Shown here in pieces: positions 1 through 9,425 of a DNA stretch of 64,000 bases. Each line of letters begins with the position of its first letter. The stretch's first letter is position 1. The position numbers and the translations under genes were made by a program. The stretch covers positions 594,489 through 658,488 of the forward strand of contig BDDD01000078.1 in NCBI GenBank assembly GCA_001972305.1, written 5' to 3'. The notes under the pieces are model-generated. The model saw only the letters and a list, made by a program, of their open reading frames with translations. It did no database searches and had not been told where the DNA came from. This stretch comes from Cephalotus follicularis. Its lineage: Eukaryota; Streptophyta; Magnoliopsida; Oxalidales; Cephalotaceae.

Positions 1-566
1 TCTATGCAATGTACCGTAGCCGCTTAGGTCTAAGGATCAGACAAGTCCTCCAAGAACTTGCTAGACTTGTAGAGTCTATACACTACTGTCTCATATGGGA
101 AACTCTACTGACATGGGATAAGTGGCCATCCACATAGAATTCCCATGGTGGGTCAAGTTCAGTGTACATTCTCCCAGCATGCACCCCGCATTAGCGTTAG
201 GGTTCAACCCAAGTGGCAATGAGATACTCCACCCTCCCATTCGCGAGAGCAAGCATAACATGACAAGTCTATCAGGTCACAAATGCCCAAAATAAGTGAA
301 CCTATGACTTGGAACAGTTTAGTCACAGGGAATAAGTAAGTCGCTCTCACAGCCTTGGCTCGACAACCAACCCCTTGGTGTGACAGGGCACCATATATGT
401 AAGCAGTGACATGCTTCAATTATGTGATAAAACATATATAGTTATGCCATTAATTAGATATAATATGCACAGTGCAACATGGATAGAACAAGACTGTATA
501 TAAAATGAGCAGAGTACAAGTACATCTAGCCACCTAGTGGCTTGATGGGTCACACTCTCTCTAACA
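1..566 (-). repeat. Copia element C1, 3' LTR (partial, enters from left edge)
   Basis: This is the inner end of a copia 3' LTR read on the minus strand. Its right edge (CTCTAACA on the plus strand, TGTTAGAG as the LTR start on the minus strand) is directly followed by a polypurine tract and RNase H sequence. The whole segment is similar to 47110-47694 of copia element C2, including a shared stretch containing AACCCAAATGGCAATGAGA-like sequence. The outer LTR end lies left of the window. Family assignment rests on this homology and on the adjoining copia RNase H. Confidence 0.85.
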
Positions 567-577
567 ATCTCCCACTT
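567..577 (-). other. Polypurine tract of copia C1
   Basis: On the minus strand this reads AAGTGGGAGAT and abuts the LTR start TGTTAGAG. It is the expected primer for plus-strand synthesis in copia elements. The identical tract occurs at 47695-47705 in C2. Confidence 0.8.
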
Positions 578-589
578 GGCCCTCAAGCC

Positions 590-911
590 ATAAAGCCTTG
601 TAGTTCAAGCCCATCATACTACCATGACGCTCAACTACAAAGAGATTTAGTCAGTGGGTCTACTAAATTTACCTCTGAGGCAACCCTCTCTATAACAATG
701 TCTCCTCTATCAATGATCTCTCGAATCAAATGATAACGCCACAATATATGTTTGCACCGTCGGTGAGACCTAGGCTCCTTGGCCTATGCAACAGCCCCAT
801 TATTCTCACAGTAGAGCACTACAGGACATCTAACGGTTGGAACCACTCCAAGTTCAGCTATGAACTTACGCATCTAAACACCCTCCTTTGCAACATCTGA
901 GGCTGCTATAT
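590..911 (-). pseudogene. Copia C1 RNase H C-terminus (broken)
   Basis: On the minus strand the reading frame gives EYIAASDVAKEGV, then VLYCENNGAVA, AKEPRSH, YHLIREIIDRGD and LVDPLTKSL. These are the conserved C-terminal RNase H blocks of Ty1/copia polyproteins. At least two in-frame stops interrupt it: one at 874-876, where the family normally has Trp, and one before AKEPRSH. The right edge is cut at 911 by insertion of chromovirus A. When the two sides of A are rejoined, the RNase H runs straight into integrase-to-RT linker sequence, so the reverse transcriptase had already been lost. Non-functional. Confidence 0.85.
907..911. other. Target-site duplication of chromovirus A (TATAT)
   Basis: TATAT at 907-911 is repeated at 14221-14225, exactly flanking the TG...CA ends of element A. 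The perfect 5-bp duplication fixes both ends of A even though its 3' LTR is interrupted by J. Confidence 0.9.
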
Positions 912-1080
912 TGTGACGCCCAAATTTTTCATTTGATGTACTGTTATAATTCTCATTGTAATTTTATCATAAATTAATGAGAATGATGGATTTTCCAACT
1001 TACTATCTTCCCAATTTGAGTGAGAGATATTAAGGAATGTTAAAAGGATTATATTGAATTAAAAATTAGGGAATTAGACT

Positions 1081-1215
1081 AAAGCGTCGATGCCTATGTA
1101 ACCAAAGGCACGCGCTTAGCAAAGGTGTTTACAGAGTCAACGTCAATGCACGCACTGAGCTAAACATCGACGCTTTATGCCTAAACCGGCGATGCTACAT
1201 GCAAACCGGCGGCGC
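1081..1215 (+). repeat. TCGA palindrome cluster 1 in A 5' LTR
   Basis: Degenerate copies of a GCGTCGAYGCC-type motif begin about 170 bases from the LTR start and are spaced irregularly at about 25-35 bases. Some copies have lost the CpG (CATCGATG, CGTCAACG), as expected from deamination of methylated cytosine. The cluster recurs at the same relative position in the other LTRs of this family. Confidence 0.7.
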
Positions 1216-1973
1216 TTTACACATAAGTAAGTGTGAAGTACGTGTCAATCGGAACCAAGTGATGGCTTTATCTGGTGTTGTAACTTGGCAGAAGCTATGA
1301 GACATGTCAAGGGCACTAAAACGTGTCCTCAGTTGTTGCATGAAACAGAGTGTGGTGTCCTAGGCACATGTGACCTGCAGAGATGGAAAGGAAAAGAACA
1401 AAAACTTGGAGAGAAAGAAATGGACAAGCGGTCATACATACAAATGGGCTGAAAGATTGGAGGAAGGAATTGTGACCTGCATAAGTGTTCCTCATCTCCT
1501 TCAAACCTCCTGCTAAGTAAAGAAAAGAAGGCAGAGAGTGTTAGAACAAAACACAAAGAAAGAGAGAGAGGGAGGAGCTATACCTCCATTGTTTGACGAA
1601 GCTTGGAGCTTGGAGTGAACCTGGTTGGAAGCTCGATTGGAGCTTCTGTGGCCGAACATGGGAAGGTTGGATGAGCTACTATTCGGACTTAAACAGGTGG
1701 ACTTTTGGATTCCTAACTTGGAACCAAAGGTGGGGGATTTATAGTTGCATATTTGAGTTCAAGAATAATGTATGGCCATTGATGAAATGCATGAAATTCA
1801 TGAATTTTATGGGATTAATTGGACTATGTGATTGATGCAATAATCACCCTAATATGTAAACTGACCATGTATGTCATATTCTATGTAACTATTGAACCGC
1901 ACTGCATGTACTATTGGCTAAGTTGCCCCTGGTTCTGTGTTGAAACGTAGAAGACGATGTTCTGAACCCAGAA

Positions 1974-2252
1974 CTGTCGACGCTCACGAAGGAAGCATCA
2001 ATGCCTTAGCTGATATTCGTAGAATGAATGCTAGTTTCATGATAAGCGTCGACGACTAAGGTTTCTACCTTAAAGCGTCGATGCCTGAAGTGATGCGCTA
2101 GCGCTTAAGGTCCCATGCCTTTAGCGTCGACACCTAATGAGTTGGATATCGACGCCTTAAGACTACTGTGAAGCGCTGATGCTATGATATTGTGCATCGA
2201 TGCTTAGAGGCATAAGTGTCGTTGCCTGAAAGTTAAACGTCGACACTTAAAC
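1974..2252 (+). repeat. TCGA palindrome cluster 2 in A 5' LTR
   Basis: Starting about 1060 bases into the LTR there are many imperfect copies of AAGCGTCGACGCCTAA, for example around 2043, 2072 and 2131. They are separated by about 25-40 bases of unrelated sequence. They are dispersed, not head-to-tail, so this is not an ordinary minisatellite. The same block occurs at 9146-9425 in the 3' LTR. Confidence 0.75.
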
Positions 2253-2989
2253 TACTGGTTTGCACATTTCCCCCTAAATGATGTGCGTTGACCCCAAAAC
2301 GATTCTACATGCATTTGAGCATATGTTTGCATTGCATATTGAACTATTGATGGAACCGTGGATTGAATTGTGACTGATTTCTAAAATTGTTTTATCATTT
2401 TAGAAATACATGCAAGATTTTGAATAAATCATTATTTTGTACGAAAATGTATATTTGACAAAATGTATATTTTCGAATACCCGGGGAAAGTAATTTCCAA
2501 AGATTGTGAACTGTTTCAAGGATTTTTCTATACAATGAAAATGTACTTTTTCAAGTGGTTATAACTTTAAAGTGACTTGAAAATGGACTGGTATATATAT
2601 TTGACAAATATATTTGATCAAGTAATTATTTTATAAAATTACTTGGCTTGGACTGTGATTGTTCCTGTTGCCGTACTAACTGCTTGGTGGAGGTTACCTT
2701 GGCTGGCTAGTGCCAGGTTTGACTCCAGGTGCCAGGAGATGGATAGGGATACTTGCTTTGATTACTAAGCTGTTGTTCTAGTAACCTGTTGATTATTAGC
2801 CGCCGTGCTAGTAACTTGTTTCCCTGCTTCAAGCCGACCAGAGCCAGGGCTAAAGTACGGAGTGCCACATCGGGGCCAGGAGTTTGTGACGCTCTCGTAC
2901 ATCCTTATTGAATTGCCTGGTCCTTTAAGGACATGATTGCTGGATTGTGTTGATGTAGCCCTGATAGGGTTGCACCTGTACTGTGAATA

Positions 2990-3004
2990 TACATACATAC
3001 ATAC

Positions 3005-3036
<32 letters not shown>
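2990..3036. repeat. CATA/TA microsatellite
   Basis: Runs of (CATA)n followed by (TA)n near the 3' end of A's 5' LTR. The 3' LTR copy (around 10160) lacks the expansion, so it grew after insertion or was lost there. Solo LTR I has a similar TA tract at 33820-33895. Confidence 0.85.
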
Positions 3037-3040
<4 letters not shown>

Positions 3041-3567
3041 CTGCATCACTGTGAATCCATTCATGACATGCATTATTATTGACGTCGAATTGTACATATA
3101 TCTTCTCCACTTAGCCGAGTAAGGACAAAGACTAACCCCCTACAATTTCAAATTGATGAAGTGGGACAGATATGGACAAGCCTGCAGAAGATCAAAGTTG
3201 TATAATGTCATCTAATGGACATGTATTTTCCTGTTGGAGTTTATTAAACTGTTATTGTAAACCTTGGAACAATGTTTTATCGTACTTGATGGATTCCTGT
3301 ACTAATGAAGTAATGAGATATCGAATGGATAATGTTTTGATCATGCTCCATTTTAGGGCAATTTGACAATGGTTATTTTATTATGAAACACTTAGTAACA
3401 TGTGGTATGGGATGCATGCTACGGCTTTAATTTGGCTTATTATCGAGTGCTTCCGCAAGATATAAACTGTTTGAAAAGTTTTTGTTTTCTGTAAAATTGT
3501 ATAAGCTGAATATTATGTTAAATTGCCATGATATAAATGTTGTTATAGAAACAGGGTGTGACAAAAG

Positions 3568-3579
3568 TGGTATCAGAGC
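3568..3579 (+). other. Primer-binding site of chromovirus A
   Basis: TGGTATCAGAGC starts four bases after the 5' LTR end. This is the standard plant site complementary to the 3' end of initiator-methionine tRNA. It supports both the LTR boundary and the plus-strand orientation. Confidence 0.93.
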
Positions 3580-3676
3580 ATATTCCATATATGCTTAGAT
3601 TGGATAAGTTCCTTGACAATTAACGCATTGTTCCTTGGGATGATTACTAATGACATCTTTCCTTATAGGAACAAAA

Positions 3677-4733
3677 ATGGATAGAAGAAGGACGCGGGTG
3701 AGAGCTAGAGCTATGGAGGGGAATGCGCCTCAAGAGGCAAACATCCCTCAAGAACCAAATGATAGGAGGGAACTGTTAGATCGAATTTCTGATTACTTTC
3801 AATAGCAAATGGCTGTTAAGGCTGCTCATGCGGAGGAGATGCGCCGCTATTACGCTCAAGCTTAGCCTCGACACAGGGTTCCCGATCATTTCCCACGTGA
3901 GGATGGGAATTCGTTTGGGAGGAATCTGGAGAGGTTTATGAGGCAGAACCCCCCTAGCTTCAAGGGAGAACTTGACGCTACTATTGCCGAGAGGTGGCTA
4001 CAAGACCTTGAGAAAATCTCTGAAGTGATGGACTACACAGACGACCAAAAGTTGAAATTTATTGTATATCGACTATGGGGAGAGGCCATTCACTGGTGGG
4101 ATATGGTCAAGGCCAAGTGGGAGTCAGCTGGACTCAACACTACATGGGAGAGGTTCAAGAGAGAGTTCCTTGATACTTATGTACCCCGGATTGAACAAGA
4201 ATGAAGAGAGACGGAACTCTTAGAGTTGTGTCAAGGGGAGGTGACTGTGGTCGAATACAAGGATAGATTCATGGATCTATCCAGACACTCAGCCTATCTT
4301 GTAGTCGACGATGAGAAGAAAATTCAGAGGTTCTTGAGAGGTCTACGACCGGATCTTCGGTCAAGGATCAGAGCTATAGAGTTGGGGAGTTTTGTACATG
4401 TCGCTCAGAAAGGAGGGTGTTAGAGAGCATATCGAGTAAAGACCATTCTGAGAGGGCTCGTATGCAACAGTGCAAGGAAAGCCCTACACAGTCTAGGCCA
4501 GCATCATCAAAATGTCAAGGCAGTGGTTCTCCAGATTAATCATCGAAGAATAGAGCTCAGCAGACTACTACACACGGTACTCCGAGCCAGGGGAGCAATG
4601 CAAGAATTAAAGTGTGTTTCCATTGTGGTCATGCGAGCCATCAGTTGAAGGATTGTCTGAGGATGAACGGATTGTGTTTGAGGTGTGGGGCATCTGATCA
4701 TTCCATTAAAGATTTCCCGAAGATCCAGACGAC
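3677..4733 (+). pseudogene. Chromovirus A gag (broken)
   Basis: The likely start is the ATG at 3677, 98 bases after the primer site, opening an Arg-rich N-terminus (MDRRRTRVRARA). A retrotransposon gag core follows (PPSFKGELDATIAERWLQDL, then WWDMVKAKWES). Stops occur around residues 43 and 59 and at 4202-4204 (TGA). A frame change between about 4423 and 4612 precedes the nucleocapsid region. The first zinc knuckle is intact (CFHCGHASHQLKDC, C-x2-C-x4-H-x4-C). In the second (CLRCGASDHSIKDF) the last Cys is Phe. The product would have been the capsid/nucleocapsid polyprotein; it cannot be made from this copy. Confidence 0.92.
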
Positions 4734-4839
4734 AGTACCTATGGGGCCGAAGAGTAATAGCAGTGTTGCAGCGGGGCTTTCACAGCGAAAGGATACCGGC
4801 AAAGGCATCAAGAAAGGCAGAGTTTTCACCCTTACAAAA

Positions 4840-6065
4840 ACAGAGGTTCCAGAGACTACTTCTATTGTTAGAGGTACACTGTATGTTTATGGTTTTTCTG
4901 CTAGAGTGTTATGTTTACAGATACTGTGTATAGGAATTACGGGATGTCTATGGCGGGCATTTCATTGCATCCGAACTTGATTGTATTGCCCATTCGTGAC
5001 TTTGATGTCATTCTGGGAATGGATTGGCTGTCAACCCATCGTGCTCACATGGACTGCTACAGCAAGACAGTGGATTACAGTCTGCCCGAAGGAACTACCT
5101 TCCAGTTTAGGGGAGAGAAGGGATTTTTGACACCGATCATATCCTTCACCCGTGCATCCAAGTTTCTTGAGAAGGGATATGAAGGGTGTTTTGCTTACGT
5201 GATTGACCGGGGGAAGGAGAAAGGTATGAACCTCGAGGAAATTCCCATTGTAAATGAATTTCTTACAGATTTGGTGTCTTTACCGCCGAAGAGGAGTATG
5301 GAGTTTGTCATCGACCTTGTACCTGATACCACACCTATTTCCAAGGCACCGTATAGGATGGCTCCTGCAGAACTAAGAGAGTTGAAACTGCAGTTGCAAG
5401 ACTTGATTGACAAGAGCTTTGTTAGACCTAGTGTTTCCCCGTGGGGCGCACCAGTTTTGTTTGTGAAGAAGAAAGATGGGTCGATGAGGCTATGTATTGA
5501 CTACCGAATGTTGAATAAAGCCATAATCAAGAACAAATATCTTCTTCCACACATTGAGGAGTTGTTTGATCAGTTTCAAGGATCGAGGGTATTTTCTAAA
5601 CTTGATTTGAGGTTGGGTTATCATCAGCTGAGGGTACGAGAAGGAGACATTGAGAAAACTGCCTTCCGCACACGTTATGGTCATTATGAGTTCATGGTAA
5701 TGCCATTTGGTGTCACCAATGCACCGACAACATTTATGTCATTGATGAATGATGTATTCTAACCATACCTAGACCAGTTTGTGGTAGTGTTCATCGATGA
5801 TATCCAGCAGCTGTATGCCAAATTCGGTAAGTGTTATTTTTGGCTTGACCATGTGATCTTTCTAGGTCACATATTATCCGGAGAGGGTTTGGCAGTTGAT
5901 CCGTCGGAGACAGAGGTTGTGCGGGATTGGCCACAACCGAGGAATGTGACCAAGGTACGTAGTTTCCTTAGATTGGCAGGGTATTATCGGAGGTTCATCC
6001 AGAATTTTTCGAGGATAGTCGTGCCATTGACACAGTTAACCCAGAAGAAGACTCTTTTTGTCTGA
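4840..6065 (+). pseudogene. Chromovirus A protease-reverse transcriptase (broken, internal deletions)
   Basis: The protease is missing its catalytic Asp-Ser-Gly block: the text runs from GFSARVL almost directly to FTDTVYRN, whereas element B has about 40 more residues there. Downstream protease sequence ([19 protein letters not shown]) and RT blocks are clear, including [33 protein letters not shown] and [17 protein letters not shown] stop sits at 5761. Just after the active-site block VVFIDDI about 26 residues are deleted relative to B before LYAKFGK. The frame ends at 6065 within the RT/RNase H connection. This copy cannot encode an active enzyme. Confidence 0.92.
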
Positions 6066-6715
6066 GATGAGGATTATGAAGCTACTTTTGGGAGTTGAAG
6101 GACCGGTTGATTTCCGCTCCTATCTTGGCATTACCTTAGGGTAATGAGGATTTTGCAGTGTACAGTGATGCTTCGGGTAGAGGTTTGGGTTACGCATTGA
6201 TACAACATGGTATAGTTATTGCTTATGCTTCACGGGAGCTAAAGCCATATGAGGAGAATTACCCGACGCATGATCTTGAACTGGCCGCTATTGTGTTTGC
6301 TCTCTAGAAATGGAGACATTATTTGTATGGAGCACAGTTTGAGATATTCACTGATCATAAGAGTCTGAAGCACCTGTTCTGCCAAGATGCACTAAACATG
6401 AGGCAGTGAAGACGCGTGGAGTTCTTTAATGATTATGATTGTAGGATTCAGTACCACCCTGGTACGGCGAATGTTGTTGTTGATGCATTGAGTCATAAAG
6501 CTACGATAGCTAGTACGATGGTGTCTAAGTGGAGGATGCTGGAGGATTTCCAGAAATGGACTCCGTTTGCACGATCACTTGGAGTCCTTATTGCTAGCAT
6601 TCGAGTACAGCTAGCATTGCCTGATGAGATAAAGAATGCTTAGATGTATGCTCTCGAGTTGTAGGAGATTCGAGAGAATCTGGGATCGGAGTCTGATTTC
6701 TAGGTACATGCTGAT
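6066..6715 (+). pseudogene. Chromovirus A RNase H (broken)
   Basis: Ty3/gypsy RNase H motifs are readable: [43 protein letters not shown] and VVVDALSHKA. The frame is cut by a TAG at 6304 (before KWRHYL), a TGA in the MRQ-RRVEFF block, and a TAG at 6701-6703 at the RNase H/integrase junction. This last position is also a stop in element B (TGA at 52880-52882). Domain order and strand agree with the upstream RT. Non-functional. Confidence 0.9.
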
Positions 6716-7728
6716 GGTATATTGAGATTTCAGGGACGAGTTTGTCTCATGGATGTTGAAGAATTGAAGATTGAGTTACTTTATGCGGCTCACAAATCTC
6801 AGTACAATATCCATCATGGTAGCACAAAAATGTATCAAGATATGAAGAGGAGTTACTGGTGGTCTGGCATGAAGCGGGAAATTGCAGAGTATGTTGCTAA
6901 GTGCTTGACATGCCAGAAGGTCAAGGCCGAAAATCAGAGAGCGGCAGGATTGTTGCAGCCATTGCCAGTGGAATAGTGGAAATGGGAACATGTGACAATG
7001 GATTTTGTTTCTGGTTTTCCGTTGACACGAATCGTCAGAATGCAGTGTGGGTCATTGTTAACAGGCTTACAAAATCAGCTCAATTTCTTCCTATGCATGT
7101 CACATATTCAGCGAGCAAGTTGGCTCGACTTTATATAAAGGACATTGTCAGACTGCATGGTGTTCCTGTTAGTAATGTGTGTGATCGAGACTCGATTTTC
7201 ACTTCCAATTTTTGGAAGAGATTCCAAACACCTTTTGGGACAAAGCTGAACCTCAGCACATCATTTACCATAACACAGATGGTCAGTGAGAGCGTACCAT
7301 GCAGACCTTGGAGGATATGCTCCGAGCCTATGTGATTGACTTCGTTGGTACTTGGGAAGATCATATTCCCTTGATAGAGTTTTCGTACAATAACAACTAT
7401 TATTCAAGCATTGGTATGGCTCCGTACGAAGCTCTTTACGGACCAAAATGTAGATCACCTATCTGTTGGGATGAGGTTGGTGAACAACCGATGCTCGGGT
7501 CGGATCTGGTTGGCGAGACTTCTTGGAAAGTCAAGGTGATCAAGGAGAAATTTCTTTTAGGTCAGAGTCGACAGAAGAGTTATGTCGACAGTGTTAAAAG
7601 GAGACCTTTGACCCTCGATGTTGGAGATCATGTGTTTTTGAAGGTATCTCCTTGGAAAGGAGTACAAAGATTTGGGAAGAAGGGCAAGTTAGCTCCACGC
7701 TACATTTGTCCTTTTTAGATTCTGGAAA
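6716..7728 (+). pseudogene. Chromovirus A integrase (broken)
   Basis: The N-terminal HHCC zinc-binding region is readable (H-x-H around HKSQYNIHHGSTKMYQ, then CLTCQ). The catalytic core follows with the first Asp in MDFVSGFP and the second in VCDRDSIF. A frameshift after SGFPLT and another near the third catalytic residue (around 7265-7300) disrupt the core. The C-terminal integrase segment (SYVDSVKRRPLTLDVGDHVF) is preserved. Intact, the protein would insert the cDNA; this copy is dead. Confidence 0.9.
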
Positions 7729-8036
7729 GAGTTAGGGACGTAGCGTATCAGCTCGCTTTACCTCCTGCATTGTCAAATGTACATGATGTCTTCCATGTAT
7801 CGATGTTGCGAGGTTATATCCGAGACCCATCAGATGTCTGGGACTATGACTCGATCCCAGTACGGGGTGACTTGTCTTGCGAGGAATTGCCTGGGAGAAT
7901 TTTGGATTGGAAGACACATGTATTGAGGAACCAGACCATTTCTATGATGAAGGTTCAATTGCAGTTTCACCGTCCTTATGAGGCTACTTGGGAACGCGAC
8001 GATGACATCCGAGAGCGTTACCCTCATTTGTTTTAG
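7729..8036 (+). pseudogene. Chromovirus A C-terminal chromodomain
   Basis: After a TAG around 7717 the frame resumes with VHDVFHVSMLRGYIRDPS and ends in ATWERDDDIRERYPHLF plus TAG at 8034-8036. This is the C-terminal integrase chromodomain of plant chromoviruses, thought to steer insertion toward heterochromatin. The block itself is open, about 88 residues, and aligns without gaps to the B copy. It ends 31 bases before the polypurine tract, the compact layout usual for this group. Confidence 0.9.
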
Positions 8037-8067
8037 TAATCTTTGATTTCGAGGACGAAATTTCTTT

Positions 8068-8081
8068 GAATGAGGGGTGGA
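8068..8081 (+). other. Polypurine tract of chromovirus A
   Basis: GAATGAGGGGTGGA directly abuts the 3' LTR start TGTAACACCC. It follows a conserved GAGGACGAAATTTCTTTG stretch that is also recognisable upstream of E's 3' LTR. Confidence 0.9.
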
Positions 8082-8249
8082 TGTAACACCCGGAGTTTTC
8101 ATTTGATGTACTGTTATGATTCTCATTGTAATTTTATCATAAATTAATGAGAATGATGCATTTTCCAATTTACCATGTTGCCAATTTGAGTGAGAGATAT
8201 TAAGGAATGTTAAAAGGATTATATTGATTTCAAAATTGGGGAATTAGAC

Positions 8250-8410
8250 TAAAGCATCGATGCCTTAAGTTAAAACGTCAACGCCTATGTAACAAAACGC
8301 ACGCGCTTAGCAAAGGTGTTTAAAGCGCCAACGTCAATGCACGCACCGAGTTAAACATTGACGATTTATCCCTAAACTGGCAACGCTACATGCAAATCAG
8401 TGGTGCTTTA
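8250..8410 (+). repeat. TCGA palindrome cluster 1 in A 3' LTR
   Basis: Degenerate CATCGATGCC / CGTCAACGCC copies match the cluster at 1081-1215, and an extra unit is present near 8270. Most copies have lost at least one CpG. Confidence 0.6.
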
Positions 8411-9145
8411 CACATAGGTAAGTATGAAGTACGTATCAATTCGAACCAAGAGATAGCTTTATTGTAACTTGGCAGAAGCTAAGAGACATGTCAAGGGCAC
8501 TAAAACGTGTCCTCAGCTGTTGCATGCAAGAGACTGTGGTGTCCTAAGCACATGTGACCTGCACAGATGGAAAGGAAAAGAATAAAAACAGGGAGAGAAA
8601 GAAATGGACAAGTGGTCATACATGCAAATGGGCTGAAGGAGGGGAGGAAGGAATTGTGACCTGCATAAGTGTTCCTCATCTCCTTCAAACCTCCTACTGA
8701 GAAAAGAAAAGAAGGCAGAGAGTGTTAGAGGAAAACACAGAGAAAGTGAGATAGGGATGAGTTATACCTCCATTGTTTGACCAAGCTTGGAGCTTGGAGT
8801 GGAAGCTCGATTGGAGCTACTATGGCTGAACCTGGGAAGCTTGGAGGAGCTACTGTTCGAACTTAAAGAGGTGGACTTTTGGATTCCTAACTTGGAACCA
8901 AAGGTAGGGGATTTATACTTGCATATTTGAGTTCAAGAATAGTGTATGGCCGTTGATGAAATGCATGAAATTCATGAATGTTATGGGATTGACTGGACTG
9001 TGTGATTAATGCCATAATCACCCTGATATGTAAGATGACCATGCATGTCTTATTCTATGTAAATATTGAACTGGACTACATGTACTATTGGTTGAATTGC
9101 CCCTGGTTTTGCGTTGAAATGTAGAAGACGATGTTCTGATCCCAG

Positions 9146-9425
9146 AACTGTCGACGCTCACGAAGGAAGCGTCGACGCTTTAGCTGTTATTAGTAGAATG
9201 AATGCTAGTTTTGAGATAAACGTCGACGCCTAAGGTTCCTACGTTAAAACGTCGACGCCTGGAGTGAAGCGCTGGTACTTAAGGTCCCATGCCTTGAGCA
9301 TCGATGCCTAAAGAGTTGGATATCGAAACCTTAAGACTACTGTGAAGCACTGACACTATGGTATTGAGCGTCGATGCTTAGAGGACATAAGCGTCGACGC
9401 CTAGAGGTTAAACGTCGACACTTAA
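9146..9425 (+). repeat. TCGA palindrome cluster 2 in A 3' LTR
   Basis: Several near-perfect copies of GCGTCGACGC occur (near 9169, 9224, 9249 and 9390). They are better preserved than the equivalent block in the 5' LTR and are spaced about 25-40 bases apart. Confidence 0.75.

Larger units (their letters stand above)
912..3563 (+). repeat. Chromovirus A 5' LTR
   Basis: It begins TGTGACGCCC and ends GGGTGTGACA, 2652 bp. It matches the 3' LTR starting at 8082 (TGTAACACCC). It carries two clusters of TCGA-centred palindromes, a (TA)n/(CATA)n microsatellite, and a conserved box near the end (ACTTAGCCGAGTAAGGACAAAG, shortened here) that is also present in elements B and I. A possible TATA element lies near 1738-1744 (TTTATAG). 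No protein-coding capacity is evident; short antisense frames here are not supported. Confidence 0.92.

Noticed and set aside
1316..1556. Minus-strand frames in A's 5' LTR, with a similar one at 8500-8688
   Set aside because: Antisense to the LTR, short, no protein similarity. They are shared only because the LTRs were identical at insertion.
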